Assembly (NCBI GenBank): GCA_037355855.1
Contig: CM074760.1
Coordinates: 1,728,501-1,792,500, forward strand
Source: Pseudo-nitzschia pungens
Lineage: Eukaryota > Bacillariophyta > Bacillariophyceae > Bacillariales > Bacillariaceae
Direction of reading: 5' to 3'
DNA: 64,000 nt
Position 1 is the first letter of the stretch. Every line of letters starts with the position of its first letter. This document shows positions 21,551-32,715 of this stretch, in pieces. The position numbers were made by a program, and so were the translations under genes. Under the pieces are notes generated by a model, which had not been told where the DNA came from, searched no databases, and was given only the letters and a program-made list of their open reading frames with translations.

Positions 21551-22745
21551 TTACTTCGGCACGGAGTTGAAGGCCTCGAGCTCAAGTTTCTCATCTTCCA
21601 ATCGCTGTTTCCTGTTCAACAGACCAACTTTTTCTCTCCAATCATTTCTTAGCTCTTCCATTCGTTCGTAATACTTCTTGTGAAATTCTCCCTCGTCTTT
21701 TGGATTGTATGTCAGTAATATTACCCGACGAGGAAATGGCGAGAGATTGGCAGCGCTACGATGAGGGCACCACCCATTAAACACAGTGATACTCCCACCT
21801 TTACAAATCAAATCCTCAAATTCCAAGCCCTCAGCAACTGATGGGGGGATGGCACCAGCTCTGCCACCTGCATCAGGATTGCCGTCCTTTTCTGGCTGAA
21901 TCACATCGCAACAATTCTCTTCCGTCCAATTCCCTTTGCAAACACGTAAACATCCATTCCTCGTTGTCATATCATCAATAGCTACCATCACAGTACAGAA
22001 CGTCTTTGGACCCTCGGAGCCCAGGGCAATTCTAAGAGATGGCGAATCCAAATGTGGCGCAAAGCCACTTAACAGAGTTCAAAATAGCAGAGATACCATT
22101 TGATAGAAGGATGTTGTCAGTAAGATTATCGAATGCAAGTATTTTGACCCAACAAATCTTTACTGCTCTTGCTTACCTTCCGCCAGGAGGTTTAAGATTT
22201 AGTTTTTCCTTAAATAAGACCATTTCTACCCCCAAGGCTGCTGATAGAATACGTCTAAGGTATCCGTGGCACAGCTCACTCCAACCTGGATGATTGTCCA
22301 CAAAATTCTCCAATCTCGTCAAGGTTTTACGCTCTTCAATTTCCCCATTTTTCCATATTTTGATTCCTTCATAGCTTCTATCGGCTTTATATTTGGCATT
22401 CTGTGGGTCGCTCCCCCAAACAACCTCCTCTGTCATGACTCGAAGGTGTTTCGCAGAAATGGAACATTCTTCAGGAAATCGAAAGACGGATTCATTTGGA
22501 TAAATATCGAGTGCCAAAGCTCGAACATTAGAATCTAACCAGTCGCCGGAAAGAATCGGAAGATTCGATTGGCCTCCCGTGGGTTGATCATCGATGTGAC
22601 CATTTGATTTCTTTTCTTCGTCGTTGTCGCTTGCAGAAACTTTCGACACTTCTTTCAACGACGACAATCCAAGCATATCCAAGAGAGCTTCGTCGCAGCT
22701 TTCCAATGAGGACTCTTCATCTTCGTCGTTGTTGTTCGACGTCAT
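21551..22745 (-). CDS. Phytanoyl-CoA dioxygenase (PhyH) family Fe(II)/2OG oxygenase
   Basis: Two exons, 22745-22177 and 22067-21551, are joined by a 109-bp GT-AG intron (22068-22176). Splicing gives KPPGGSGFAPHLDSPSLRIA and a 361-residue protein. The iron-binding HxD (His195, Asp197) sits exactly at the splice junction, and the distal His (about 292) lies in NGWCPHRSAANLSPFPRR, whose Arg fits 2-oxoglutarate binding. The first 60 residues are acidic and low complexity. No targeting signal is seen, so it is probably cytosolic or nuclear. The family hydroxylates diverse substrates; the substrate here cannot be inferred. Its promoter side faces UBE2V across 539 bases. Confidence 0.85.
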
Positions 22746-23284
22746 GACTTATGTTCGTCTCTGACTGTAAGAAGCAAATAGCTTAACAAAATACACGTTC
22801 GACTAATAGCCGTGCTGGTAACTCTCGGTGTCGTCCTTGATTTGCCACATGCTTTTTGATTGATAAGACGAAAGGGAATGGTGAAACCGACAAGTTCCGT
22901 GAAAATGAGATTTTGGTATGAGAGCTGGTGATCATGACAGGAAAATCGAACGAAGAACAAACGTTCTCGTTACTAAAAACCAAGTTTGTACATCATCCCC
23001 TTTCTCAATCCCCCTATTATCTCATTAATTACCCCAAATACAAATATTAATCCCCCAAATGTTCTTAATATGACTAGAAACAGAAACAACCAAGTGCAAA
23101 CTGAAAACTGAAAACAGAATAGAGAGCAAGCTCTTGTTGAAAGCTTCTTCTCGTACCGGTAGGAAAGGAAAACAAGCAATCCGGGGGACCAACGGCGGAG
23201 TCTTTTCACGACATCGGTAGTGCAGAAATCTTTGTCACACAAGGCATCATTGCCACTCTAATTTGACCTTTTTCCAACGCTATC
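22746..23284. promoter_or_regulatory. Divergent promoter interval between PhyH and UBE2V
   Basis: 539 AT-rich bases lie between two start codons on opposite strands. The half nearest UBE2V has homopurine/pyrimidine stretches (about 23080-23160) but no recognisable element. Confidence 0.45.
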
Positions 23285-23907
23285 ATGCAAAGAACTGCAG
23301 CCGGTGAAACGGTGATCGTCCCGCGAAACTTCAAGCTCCTCGAGGAGCTTGAAAATAGCGAAAAGGGTCACGGCGACATGTCGATCAGCTTCGGGTTGGT
23401 AGACTCGGGAGATACTTTTTTGTCGGATTGGAACGGCGGCATCTTGGGTCCTGCTGGAGTAAGTTTTACTCGTACCGGTTGTGGGATGCGATGTATTTTG
23501 TTTTTGGTGTGCAATTCAACTAGGGGAAAGGATGTATTCCGCTGCTGCTCTGTTTTCACAGCAGTAGCTTGTCTCACCACTTTGCTTCGTTTTGTTCGTA
23601 TGGTCCCTGTTTTCTTCCTTTCACGACTTGTTCTTCGCAGACACAACACGACGGTCGTTTTTATCAGTTGCGAATCCACTGTAACGACCAATATCCAGCG
23701 GTTCCTCCCGTTTTGAAATTCATCTCGAAAATCAACATGTCTTGTGTGGATTCGAAAACTGGCGATGTAAATAAAGACAAAGTTCCTGCAATGAAAAACT
23801 GGAATCGCAACATGGGCATCGAGAAAGTGTTGCAAAGCATCCGAATGGAAATGATGTCTGACAAAAATAGAAGATTGAAGCAACCGGCAGAAGGAGCCAC
23901 CTTTTGA
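23285..23907 (+). CDS. UBE2V: Ubiquitin-conjugating E2 variant, Mms2/UEV1 type
   Basis: UEV proteins are catalytically dead E2 relatives that pair with Ubc13 to build Lys63-linked ubiquitin chains, in yeast for error-free post-replication repair. Exons 23285-23458 and 23641-23907 flank a 182-bp GT-AG intron in phase 0 and give 146 residues, close to the usual 140-147. Recognisable pieces are VPRNFKLLEELENSEKGHGD, ISFGLVDSGDTFLSDWNGGI, HDGRFYQLRI, and NDQYPAVPPVLKFISKINM. The catalytic HPN-Cys of active E2s is absent, and NWNRNMGIEKVLQSIRMEM replaces it, as in Mms2. The first exon ends GPAG where other UEVs continue, so the junction falls in a conserved spot. Confidence 0.92.
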
Positions 23908-24668
23908 TTGCACTGCTGCGATTTTGGGTTGAACATGATGACAAGTTCCAAAAGCAGTGAGAGATCGTAGTAATTTTAGACCAAATCGCCTTTATTTTTT
24001 TGTCTGTATCAGGCCTTTGTGTTTATCACGAACACATTATGCGAACATGATTAGATATATAAATGCTGTGATTAGTCACCTCAACGAATTTGTTAAATTC
24101 GCTCTGTAGCAACCTATTCAATCCATTTGGTGACAAAATTCGTGATGGAAGCACAGATCAGAAGGCGAATCTGCGAACCGAATCGCAGCAGTGTTCCAAA
24201 CCATTGGGATCAGCTAACCTTCAACAATAAAACACAAATCGAGACTGTAAGCTAGGGCGAATTTTATGATGGAGCGCATAGAATGAATCATGATTTCATT
24301 GGTTGTCAGAAGGTCTTGAGTACGAAACAGAAGGTTATGCACATGTGGTGATAGCAACAACACGGAGTCCAGGAGAGGACACAAAGACTGATCGAAAGAA
24401 GTTAACCCGAAGGGATGATTACGTGATTCCGCCCCACGTATTCAACCGGGCCTAATAAGACAACATGTGGCTTGCATCCATGGGACCATTGTTGAATTTC
24501 ATCCCTCGGATCCATAATATTTTGTGACAGATTCTTTTGTTAACGGCGTACTCCATTTTTCAGCGAATACAGGTACGGCGACGGCGACGAACTAACCTAT
24601 GTTGTTGAATGCACAAAATCGTAAACCCCTTTTAGTATCAGTTTGTTGCTGTTACTTAACGAGAACCT
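23908..24668. other. Spacer between convergent genes, no gene seen
   Basis: 761 bases hold the 3' UTRs of UBE2V (plus) and NSRP1 (minus). No open frame, repeat or structural element stands out. Confidence 0.5.
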
Positions 24669-25679
24669 TCATTGGTCGGATATGAGTGTTTGTTTTCGTT
24701 TAAGGTACCGCTTCCTGGCCTCTGCAACTTTTTTCTCTCTGATTTCACGAAGAGATTCTTTGGTCATAGAAGGAACGTCATCAATATTTTGGTTTGAGGA
24801 CTGCTCTGCGTCCTTACTATTGGCATCCTTCCCGTTATGATTTGTGTCACTATTGCCATTCGACGCAGAGGAACGTTCAAATCCACCAAGAAAACCTTGT
24901 CTTGGATCGAAGTCGTCGTCTGGAATACTTTGAAGGTTCTCGTTTTTGTCCTTCGTTGTGTCGCTGTTATTGATCCTGTTTTCTCCTGAAACGACACTTT
25001 CGTCGTCGGCGCCCTTTTGTTCCGTCAAGACACTTCGAGTCAAGTTTCCGTAGAAACCTGCAAACGCGGTACCTGCAGATTTCTTTGTGACATCATTGGC
25101 TTCATCTATGCGATCTTTTTCTTCTCGCTCTGCTTCCCATTGTTTGCGCTCTTGTAATTTTCGTTTGTACGAGTTGGTCACAAATTTTTCTTTCCCCTTG
25201 TATTCGTCTTTTGCATCCTCTTCGGCTTGTTCCCGGGCATTTCGTCGCTCGAAAACAGCGTCACGTTCCCTTTCTCGAACCTTTGCTGCCTTCAGCAAAT
25301 CCCCGATGTACTTGCTTTTCTTTTCGGAATCTTTTTTCTCTCCCTCCGTTTCGGGCGCATTCGGTGTCGTCTGGAACGAATCGTACGCCCCATCGTAATC
25401 AAACACGGTTTGGTCTTTGACGGACGCCAAATCTGCTTGGGCCCGACGTCGACGAGCGGCTTGTTCTCTGGCAATTTGTTCGTTGACAATCTCACGTCTT
25501 GATTTGTTTTGAGCCGCGCCCATATCGTGATCACTGTCACTGCTGTCCCCATCGTCACCAAAGACGTTGGGTTTGCCGACGCTTCCTCTCCCGTTGCGGT
25601 TGTTGAGTCCGAATGCTAGAGACGCGCTCCCTTTCTTCTTGCTTTTGTTCCCGACTGCATTGGCAAGAGAGATATTCAT
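24669..25679 (-). CDS. NSRP1: Nuclear speckle splicing regulator NSRP1/CCDC55 family
   Basis: NSRP1-family proteins are nuclear coiled-coil regulators of alternative splicing. The start is placed at the Met at 25679 (MNISLANAVGNKSKKKG), because the 82 upstream in-frame codons are Cys-rich and unlike the family. The 336-residue protein has the N-terminal conserved block: VFDYDGAYDSF, KSKYIGDLLKAAKVRERERD, KEKFVTNSYKRKLQERKQWE and FAGFYGNLTRSVL, all in a long charged helix that should form a coiled coil (about residues 90-210). The C-terminal third is acidic, Asn/Ser-rich and ends with a basic helix (REIREKKVAEARKRYLKRK). Single exon. Metazoan members are longer and carry an RS-like tail, which is missing here. 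Confidence 0.85.
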   Translation of the reverse strand: MNISLANAVGNKSKKKGSASLAFGLNNRNGRGSVGKPNVFGDDGDSSDSDHDMGAAQNKSRREIVNEQIAREQAARRRRAQADLASVKDQTVFDYDGAYDSFQTTPNAPETEGEKKDSEKKSKYIGDLLKAAKVRERERDAVFERRNAREQAEEDAKDEYKGKEKFVTNSYKRKLQERKQWEAEREEKDRIDEANDVTKKSAGTAFAGFYGNLTRSVLTEQKGADDESVVSGENRINNSDTTKDKNENLQSIPDDDFDPRQGFLGGFERSSASNGNSDTNHNGKDANSKDAEQSSNQNIDDVPSMTKESLREIREKKVAEARKRYLKRKQTLISDQ

Positions 25680-26246
25680 GGCGACCAACGATATTCCTTT
25701 CGACAAGATTGTAGCTGTTGGCGAACAATCCAATGGTTTATTTCGTGCTCTCTTCTTTTCAGCAGTGTGACAACAATCACAGAAACACGAACAGAGAAAT
25801 CTCCGCAACTCTTGTGTTTTTTGATGAGAGAGATGTTCTCTCCAGTTTAAGTCAGATAAATTACCCGTTGATGTACAGACGACCCACTGACACTGCCTTA
25901 GGGAATCAAGGTATACGTAGTACAACTAACCATTATTATCCCTTATTATTATCCCCTTACTCATCATTGAAGATAATATCTTGTTCACCTACCAAAGTGC
26001 ATAACAATTGCAAATGATTACGAATGGACCAAAGGAGGATACAGTAGGAATTTGCGTTTTTTGACAGGAACATGACCTATCAAGGAGTATGCATCATCTA
26101 AGCTGCACTCTATAGCATCTCGTGCCGGATTTCAAATAACAATTGTGCAAGTGCAGAACAGTACCGTATGATTCTAGCAAACAAAAACATATTTGCTTGG
26201 TGCAATCCTTACCCATCCGAGCACCAACGTCATGTATTCTAGGTTT
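25680..26246. other. Spacer with NSRP1 promoter and importin 3' UTR
   Basis: 567 AT-rich bases. A run of ATTATT/CCTTATT sequence at 25930-25970 is the only simple-sequence feature. No gene is supported. Confidence 0.5.
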
Positions 26247-29200
26247 TCAATTACGTACATTAAGATTAAAGGCGGGACGTACTAGTATCCAACCTAAGGT
26301 GTTACAACACTTCGCTTTGCTCCGAGCAAAGTCTTGGACGGCGTAGCTTATGGCATTTTGCGCGCCGGGATCCAGCGCCGCAAAGACTTGCTGCACGGCG
26401 TTCGGATTTTCGCTCCGCATCTCGTACAAGATCTTTGCCAATCGTTCGCACGTGTCGGGTGAGGCGGTATCGATTCCCTCCCGGACGTCCGAGAGGATGG
26501 ATCCCGCGATACCGATTATCCTCGGCGCTTCCGCCCGCGCATCGATGAAGCCGTTTTCGATGAGACCGCAGAGTCCGGCGTGACAAATCTTGGCTTCGTC
26601 CTCGTCCTGCTCCAACGGAAGGCTTTTCAAAAAGACTTCCGTCACCGCACCGCGATCGACGTGCTTGAGATCCGCAAAGGGTCCGAACAAAACCAGGGAC
26701 GCCAATGCCGAAACGGCGATCTCGTACAAATACACCCCGTCACCCATGTCTTCTTTGTTTCCTTGCGTGATGCTCAGCAGCTGCCGGACGATCACCTCTA
26801 TGCTCGATGAGAGATTGCTGCTCGGGGCGTACCGCGACATTTGTGCGATTCCGTAGACGGCGGCTTGGACCAGGTCCCTGTCGCATTTGGAAGGGTCGCT
26901 CATAACCATCATGACGCCCCGCAAAAGGATCGGGGAGTACGTTTCGGCCGCCTTCGATCCGCAGTGCTCGACCACGTCGTCAAACAGGCACATGGCAGCC
27001 AGACACGCGCGAACATCGGAGGCGGACGCGAGGTATTTTCCGAGCTTGGGAACGACCTCGGTTTCAAAGACGGGAACAAAGTCCGCTCTCGAAAATTTCA
27101 GCAGGTATCCGATGGAGTCTACCAGGGGAGTCAGCAGGCTGTCCTCGCCCCGGAGTTGTGCCACGTAATCCTCGCGCTCGTCCGCCCCCGAGAGGTTTCC
27201 CCGCAGAATTCTGGAAATGCCATCGCGGCGTCCCAGGCAACCCGTCATCGTTTTCATGCAGCGTTTGACGACCTCCGCTCTCATGGGCATCGAGAGATCG
27301 CGCAAGATGGTTCTTCCCGACGCATCGTTTCGGAATCCGTGCGCGACGTAATAAATTTCGCTGAGAGAATCGGCCAGCGCGTAGAGCGCCTCGACGTCGG
27401 ACGGATCCTCGAGGGCGATTTGTTCCGAGATGGCGTCGGAGAGCAGGGGCAGGTAGTGTCGGGGCACGCCCATGTCTCCGATCTCTTCCCCGTGCGCACA
27501 CGCCGAGTCGAAGAGCGCGGACAAGGCCTGGGCGGCCGTGCTGCGCACGTCGGCCGAGTAGGCAAATTTCGTCAGGGGAAGAAAGGTGTCGATGGATTCT
27601 CGCACCCGCGGACCGAGCGCCGGTCCGAGGGCCTTGGCCAGCTCGAACATGATCCGGTTGTTGGTCGCCTTTTCGAGAATGGCGGAAGTGTTGATGGTAA
27701 TCCTCTGGAAGCCCCGGCCGGGTATGGCCACCGTCATGGTTCCGTCGTCGTCGATATCGGTGGAGGCCGTGCCGCCGTTGCTCCGCAATCCACTCTCCGT
27801 TCCTTCCTCGATCGAAATGTCGGCGGGAGCTCTTGCCAGCGCGTACAGCGAAGGGAGGACCGCGTCCGCGTAGGGCGCGAAATCCTCTTCCAGCACGCAG
27901 GCGATCCGGGCGCACGCCGACAGGAGCTCCTCGCGGGCGAGGGAGGAGGACGACGGGTACGACGACGGGTCCGACGCGCCGTTCGGCAGGACCGGGACGA
28001 TCCAGGACAAGGACCCGTTTCGCGTCGGATTCGAACAGTTCTTTCCCGACGGCCTGTCCCACGATCGTGAGGCTCTGCAGCGCGGCGGTTGCGACGTCCG
28101 CCTGCGGCAATTGGACGCACGCCATGAGTCCGGGCGCGACGTGGGAATAGTAGGGACAAAAGGCCTCGTCGCACGCCTCGGCCAGGCAAGCCGTTGCGTT
28201 CATGGCGCGGACGCGAACGGCGACCGATCCCGCGTCGAAGTCGTTGTTGCTCAACGGACCCCGGATCAAGGCATCGAGGACGCTCGGGAGGAAGGGCACG
28301 AGGCACTCTTCCTTCGTTTCTTCTTCTTCGTCGTCGTCGTCGTCCATGCTTGCGGCATCCCTGCCCACGGCGTCGTCGACATCGCCCCGGCAGTACGACG
28401 AGACGACCCTTGACGCCAGGGCCGACAATTTGCTCACGGGCGATCCCAGAGCGGCGGCCGATCGTTCCAGAATGATCCGGCCGTGGTCCTTTCGCACCGA
28501 TGGGTGCGTCTCGCAAACGGTCCCCAGCAGTCGAATGGCCCGGTACCGAACCCTGGGATGCTTGTGGATGATTCCGATTCCGGGAGACTCCGCCGCTCCC
28601 AGAATGCTTGCCACCGAAACCACGATCTCGGGAACGTGGGGCGCCAGCGCCAAGGGTGCCGCCACCAAGCCCGACTCCAGAATCGCGAGTCCCGCCCGAA
28701 CGCGCTTCCAGTCGGCGTTCGGGCTCGAGGGATCGAGGGATCGACGCACGATGGGCAGGGCCACCGCCAGAGCCGGAGCGGCCAGGTTCTGGAAAAAGGA
28801 TTCGAGGAGGCTTTCCGCGAAGGAAGCATCGTCGTTTCCGTCGGCCCCGTCGTCGACGCCGTCTTCCACGAGCGAAGCCGGTTCGGAACACCAATCCTCG
28901 GCGTCTTCGTCATCGGCTCCGGCCCGCGCCATGAGTTCGGCGCAGGTCGGAACGACGTTTTCCGCCAGGCTCTGGGCCATGGGGGGTGAGATCACTCGGC
29001 GCCGGACGTCCCCCACCGATACGAGCGATGCCAAAACCTGGAGTGCCGCCAGAGACATTTCCGTGTTGCTCTCGTCGTTCGAAGAGCTAATGCCGAGGCA
29101 CAGTTGTACCAAAGCTTGCAGCACCGGAAGAGATGGTCCGCCGCCGCAAAAGAGAGAGGGACACGTCACCGAGGCGTGGCTCAACGACTGGAGGAGTTCG

Positions 29201-30063
29201 AGGGAGACCACTTCCCCGCTCGTTCCGGTTCCCATTCCCATTCCCGTCAGAATCGGCAGCAGGCAGTGCGATCCGATTTGCGCCGCCGGACCGTTTTCCT
29301 CGATCGCAATCTCGTCGAGATCCTTGGCCGCGGCCGCCGCTCCCCGAAGCGGGGAAACCTCGCCGACGGTCGTCGCCACGGCTCCGTTCACCACGACCTC
29401 CACCAGTTTCGTCCACAAACGGGCGCTCGCGTTTGCAGTATTAAGTATTATTGTATTATATTTGTATTATTCGCATTCGCATTCGCAGCCGCGAGGCACG
29501 AGTTCACCACCCCCGACAGGGACCGCGTTCCCACCCGGGCAAACGCCATGGGCGCTCGATCCGCCAGGGCCGCCAAGAGCTTCAGGGAGCACAGTCGTTC
29601 CGCATCCAGAGCCGGGCCGGCGCAGGCGTCCGCGACGGTTGCGACGAGCCGAGAGACAACGGCATCCACGGTGGCGGGCGCGGACGATTCGATGACGGAG
29701 AGACTGGAGCAGATTTCCGCGAGGCAGTGGCCGACCGCGATCTTTGCGTTGGATGCGTTCGCGTTTGCGTTCGCGTTTGCGTTTGCGTTTGCGTTTGTCT
29801 TCGTGTAGCACCGCAAAAGGGGGGCCACCAACTCGTTCAGCATCGCCGGATCGGTCAGTTTCAGAACGTCTCTCCGGAGCAAGACCGCGCCCAGCAACGA
29901 TACTCCATCGCCGTCGTCGCCCGCCGCGGTGCTTTCCAGCAACTAAATTCGTCAGGGCCTGGACGCGTTGCGGGACGGGCATCGATCGAAAGACGGTCTC
30001 CGCTTGATCACGGACTCCCGCATCGGGAGAGAGCAACGCTCGGAGGAGGTCGACGGACAGCAT
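26247..30063 (-). CDS. Importin-beta family karyopherin, importin-5-like, with three frame breaks
   Basis: Importin-5 type karyopherins carry ribosomal proteins and histones through nuclear pores. The protein is a solenoid of HEAT repeats: N-terminal LLSPDAGVRDQAETVFRSMP, GAVLLRRDVLK, then VKDHG-type repeats (HPRVRYRAIRLLGTVCETH), AVGKELFESDAKR and C-terminal QQVFAALDPGAQNA. The likely length is 1271 residues (human IPO5 is about 1100). The reading frame changes three times: one extra base around GGG at 29920-29922; a break within the (GCGAAT)n/AT-rich tract at about 29420-29500, where the frame meets a TAA; and one extra base around GGG at 28014-28016. Conserved sequence continues without a gap across the first and third, so introns do not explain them. 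The GC content is much higher than in the flanks. Either assembly indels or a decaying gene is possible; the intact codon pattern favours the former. Confidence 0.85.
29757..29800. repeat. Hexanucleotide tract encoding (Asn-Ala)n in the importin gene
   Basis: An in-frame GCGTTT/GCGTTC hexamer array on the plus strand reads as alternating Asn-Ala in the minus-strand importin. A second copy of the same motif lies at 29467-29490, next to the frame break. Confidence 0.8.
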
Positions 30064-30990
30064 CGTACGGTACCGTAATTAGTATCTTTGTTGCCTTTCG
30101 TGGATGCGGCTGTGGTCGGAGATTCCGTGTGGCAGGTTGGGTGGGGTGAGGTTAGGTTAGGTGGGGTGAAGTGATGTGATGTGAGGTGAGGTCTCCGGTT
30201 TGCGTTTCACGTGTTACAATGTGCAGGTTGCGGCTTACCAGTACCAGGTAAGTTAATTTACGAACACAAAATAGGAACATTCATCATCTGATCCGATGCC
30301 GGCAGCACACTACCGTTACAGCATGCGATCGTGACTTGCCCCTAACTCACTATTATTAGTAGAAGTATTATTATTTGGACTGCAATGAACGAACGGTAAG
30401 CGGAACCGATTTTCCCTAACAATGACGCGAACAGAAAAACGCCGGGAAGCGGCAAGCGAGCGCCGCGTCCCTTGTCGCGGAATTTTATTTTATGGCGCGA
30501 AGAATTCCGTGAATGAGTCAAAAGAGTCGAATCTTCATGCGTCGCACGCACACGGTTTGGTGTTGGATGATGGACACCTCGAGAGAGATAATTGACAACC
30601 ATCGGGATCGGGATGCGGATCGCAAAATCATAAGGTTACCGGTTAGATCCACCAAACAACGGCGCTCCGTGGAGAGTAGTAAGGTTAGTAAGCTTTGAGT
30701 TACCGTGCGAGTGCCGTACCGTACAGTGCCAAAAGTGAAAAGGCGAAAGAGACCCGACCGAGGAGAAACGAAGAAGAGCAAGGACGAAATCGTCGGCAGG
30801 CGCCACCACCCATTCATTCGTTCGTTCATTCATTCATTCATTCATTCGATATCGAAACAAACCCGCCACATCCGCTCCCGCTCCCGCCTCGGCAGAAAAA
30901 TCGCACCGGATAGTGTTGCGGACGAGAGAGGAAAACCGTCGACAAAGCAGCAGCCAAACCCGGAAACGATGATCCGCCGCAAGGCGATGG
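30064..30990. other. Divergent promoter interval of importin and DUF819 genes
   Basis: About 930 bases. It holds short direct repeats of GGTGAGGTTAGG type (30130-30200) and a CATT tetranucleotide tract (30812-30848). An ATG at 30969 in another frame could be the real start of the DUF819 gene. Confidence 0.45.
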
Positions 30991-32715
30991 ATGTTGCGTT
31001 GGACAATGATTGCTGCGGTGCCGATGTTGGCGCGGGGCCTCCTGCCGTTGGGTTCGGGATCCATCGGGGGTCCGGTCGACCGAGGACGCATCGCCGCAAA
31101 AAAAGGTGCGGGCATCGGTCGGTTCCCTCGCGAGATGGCAATCCGAAGAGCTCCGCGATCGAGCGACACGGCGAGAAAAACAATGACGCTCACGACAACG
31201 ACAACGACACTGACGACGACAACGACAACGACAACGACAACGACCACCACCACCACCCAGCTCTCGCTCCACCCGACGGCCGGAGCTTCGCTGGCGCTGA
31301 TCGGATCCTCCCTGTTCGGGATGCGGCTCTCTCGGAGATTTCCCAACGGGGGCATCCTCGGAGCCCTGCTCTCTGCCGCCTTTTGCGGAAACGTCCTGGC
31401 GCGGTGGATACCCAATAAGCACGCGCTCTACGACCTGTGCTTCACGCTCTTCTTGCCCGTCTCGCTGACGCTGATGCTCCTGGCGTACCGTCCCCCGGAA
31501 GCGGCAGCGACGCCGGCGAGCGCGGCGGCGGCGGCGCCCGAGACCCGTTCCCCGAATTCCATCCGAGCCTGCGTGCGCAGGGTCGCGATGCCCTTTCTGA
31601 TCGCGTCCCTGTCGTCGCTGCTGGGATGCTGGTTGAGCTTTCGGTGCGCCCTGGCCTTTCGATGGTTTCGGGAGTCCTCCTCCTCCGCCACCGGGCCGCT
31701 GCAGCTGGCCAGAATGACGACCGGGATGCATGGCGGCGTCGTACGTGGGTGGCACGGTGAATTTCGTGTCCACGGCGCAAATCGTGGGAGCTCCCGCGGA
31801 TTTGCTCGGGTCGCTGGTCACCGCGGATCTCTTCACGATGGCGATCTACTTCGCCTTTTTGTCCTCCAGCCTGGATTGGGAGTGGCTGGTTTCGAAATTT
31901 TCGAGCGCGGATGCGGATGCGGATGCGCGGGCGAGCGGGGGCGGGGGTGGGGGCGGGGAGGAAACGGACGAATCCTCCCCATCGAAGGACGCAACGCGAC
32001 ACGGAGCGTCGAACACCGAGAGGAACAACCGATGTCGATCCCCGGGAAGCAACGATCTCTTCGTCGTCGTCGTCGTCGTCGTCGTCTCCGGTTCCGTCCG
32101 ATCGGAATTCGGTGTCGCTGGCGTCGTCCGTTCCGCTGTTGATCGCGGCATTTTGGATCGTCTCGGTGGCCAATCGCGCGCAGGACATGGTGGGCGATGT
32201 CGTCCCGGGAACCGCCTGCGCTCTGATCGCTGTCGTGGCGCCCCTGCTCAATTCGTTGGTGCACTCCAGGGAGTTCTGGGTCCCGTTTTCCGAGGCCGCC
32301 TCGGCGTGGAGCGACTTTTTCTTCCTGTCCTTTTTCGCTTCGATCGGGGTCGCCGCCAATCTATCGTCGGCTCTGGCAATGGGCCCTTCGTGTCTCCTGT
32401 TTTCGACCGTTGCCGCTCTCGGTTCACGTGATCGGGACCGTGGCCGGGTCTCTTCTCTGGAAGAGACTGGTGTCCACGCTGCTAGCCGGACGCAACGGCG
32501 GGAAGGACCCACCGCCGTCGCTGGATCTCGAAGACGTGTGGATCGCCTCCAACGCGGCCATCGGGGGGCCGGCGACGGCGGCCGCATTCTGCGGTCGGAT
32601 GAAGAACAGCGATCCGGAAAAACTGAGGGGTCGAACCATCTCCGCCACGGTTTGGGGAGTCGTGGGGTACGCAATCGGCACGGTGGTTGGTGTCGGCGTC
32701 TACCGCATGGTGTGA
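30991..32715 (+). CDS. DUF819-family membrane protein with three frame breaks
   Basis: DUF819 proteins are polytopic membrane proteins of unknown transport role, common in bacteria and present in some plastid-bearing eukaryotes. Recognisable segments are SLALIGSSLFGMRLSRRFPN, AASYVGGTVNFVSTAQIVGA, FFFLSFFASIGVAANLSS, and the C-terminal signature VWIASNAAIGGPATAAAF, followed by a Gly-rich YAIGTVVGVGVY helix. About ten hydrophobic helices are visible in a protein of roughly 573 residues. The frame changes three times, each as if one base were extra: at GGG 31723-31725, in the Gly/Ser-rich linker (about 31930-32080), and at TTTT 32400-32403. Sequence on both sides of the first and third breaks joins seamlessly. 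The N-terminus has a Thr-rich tract from an (ACAACG)n repeat (31190-31250). Plastid location is a guess. Confidence 0.8.

Noticed and set aside
26841..28070. A 409-codon plus-strand open frame
   Set aside because: Also antisense to importin, with a His/Arg/Gly composition and no motif.
28202..29695. A 497-codon plus-strand open frame opposite the importin
   Set aside because: Ser/Arg/Pro-rich antisense shadow of a HEAT-repeat gene; the minus strand has clear family similarity.
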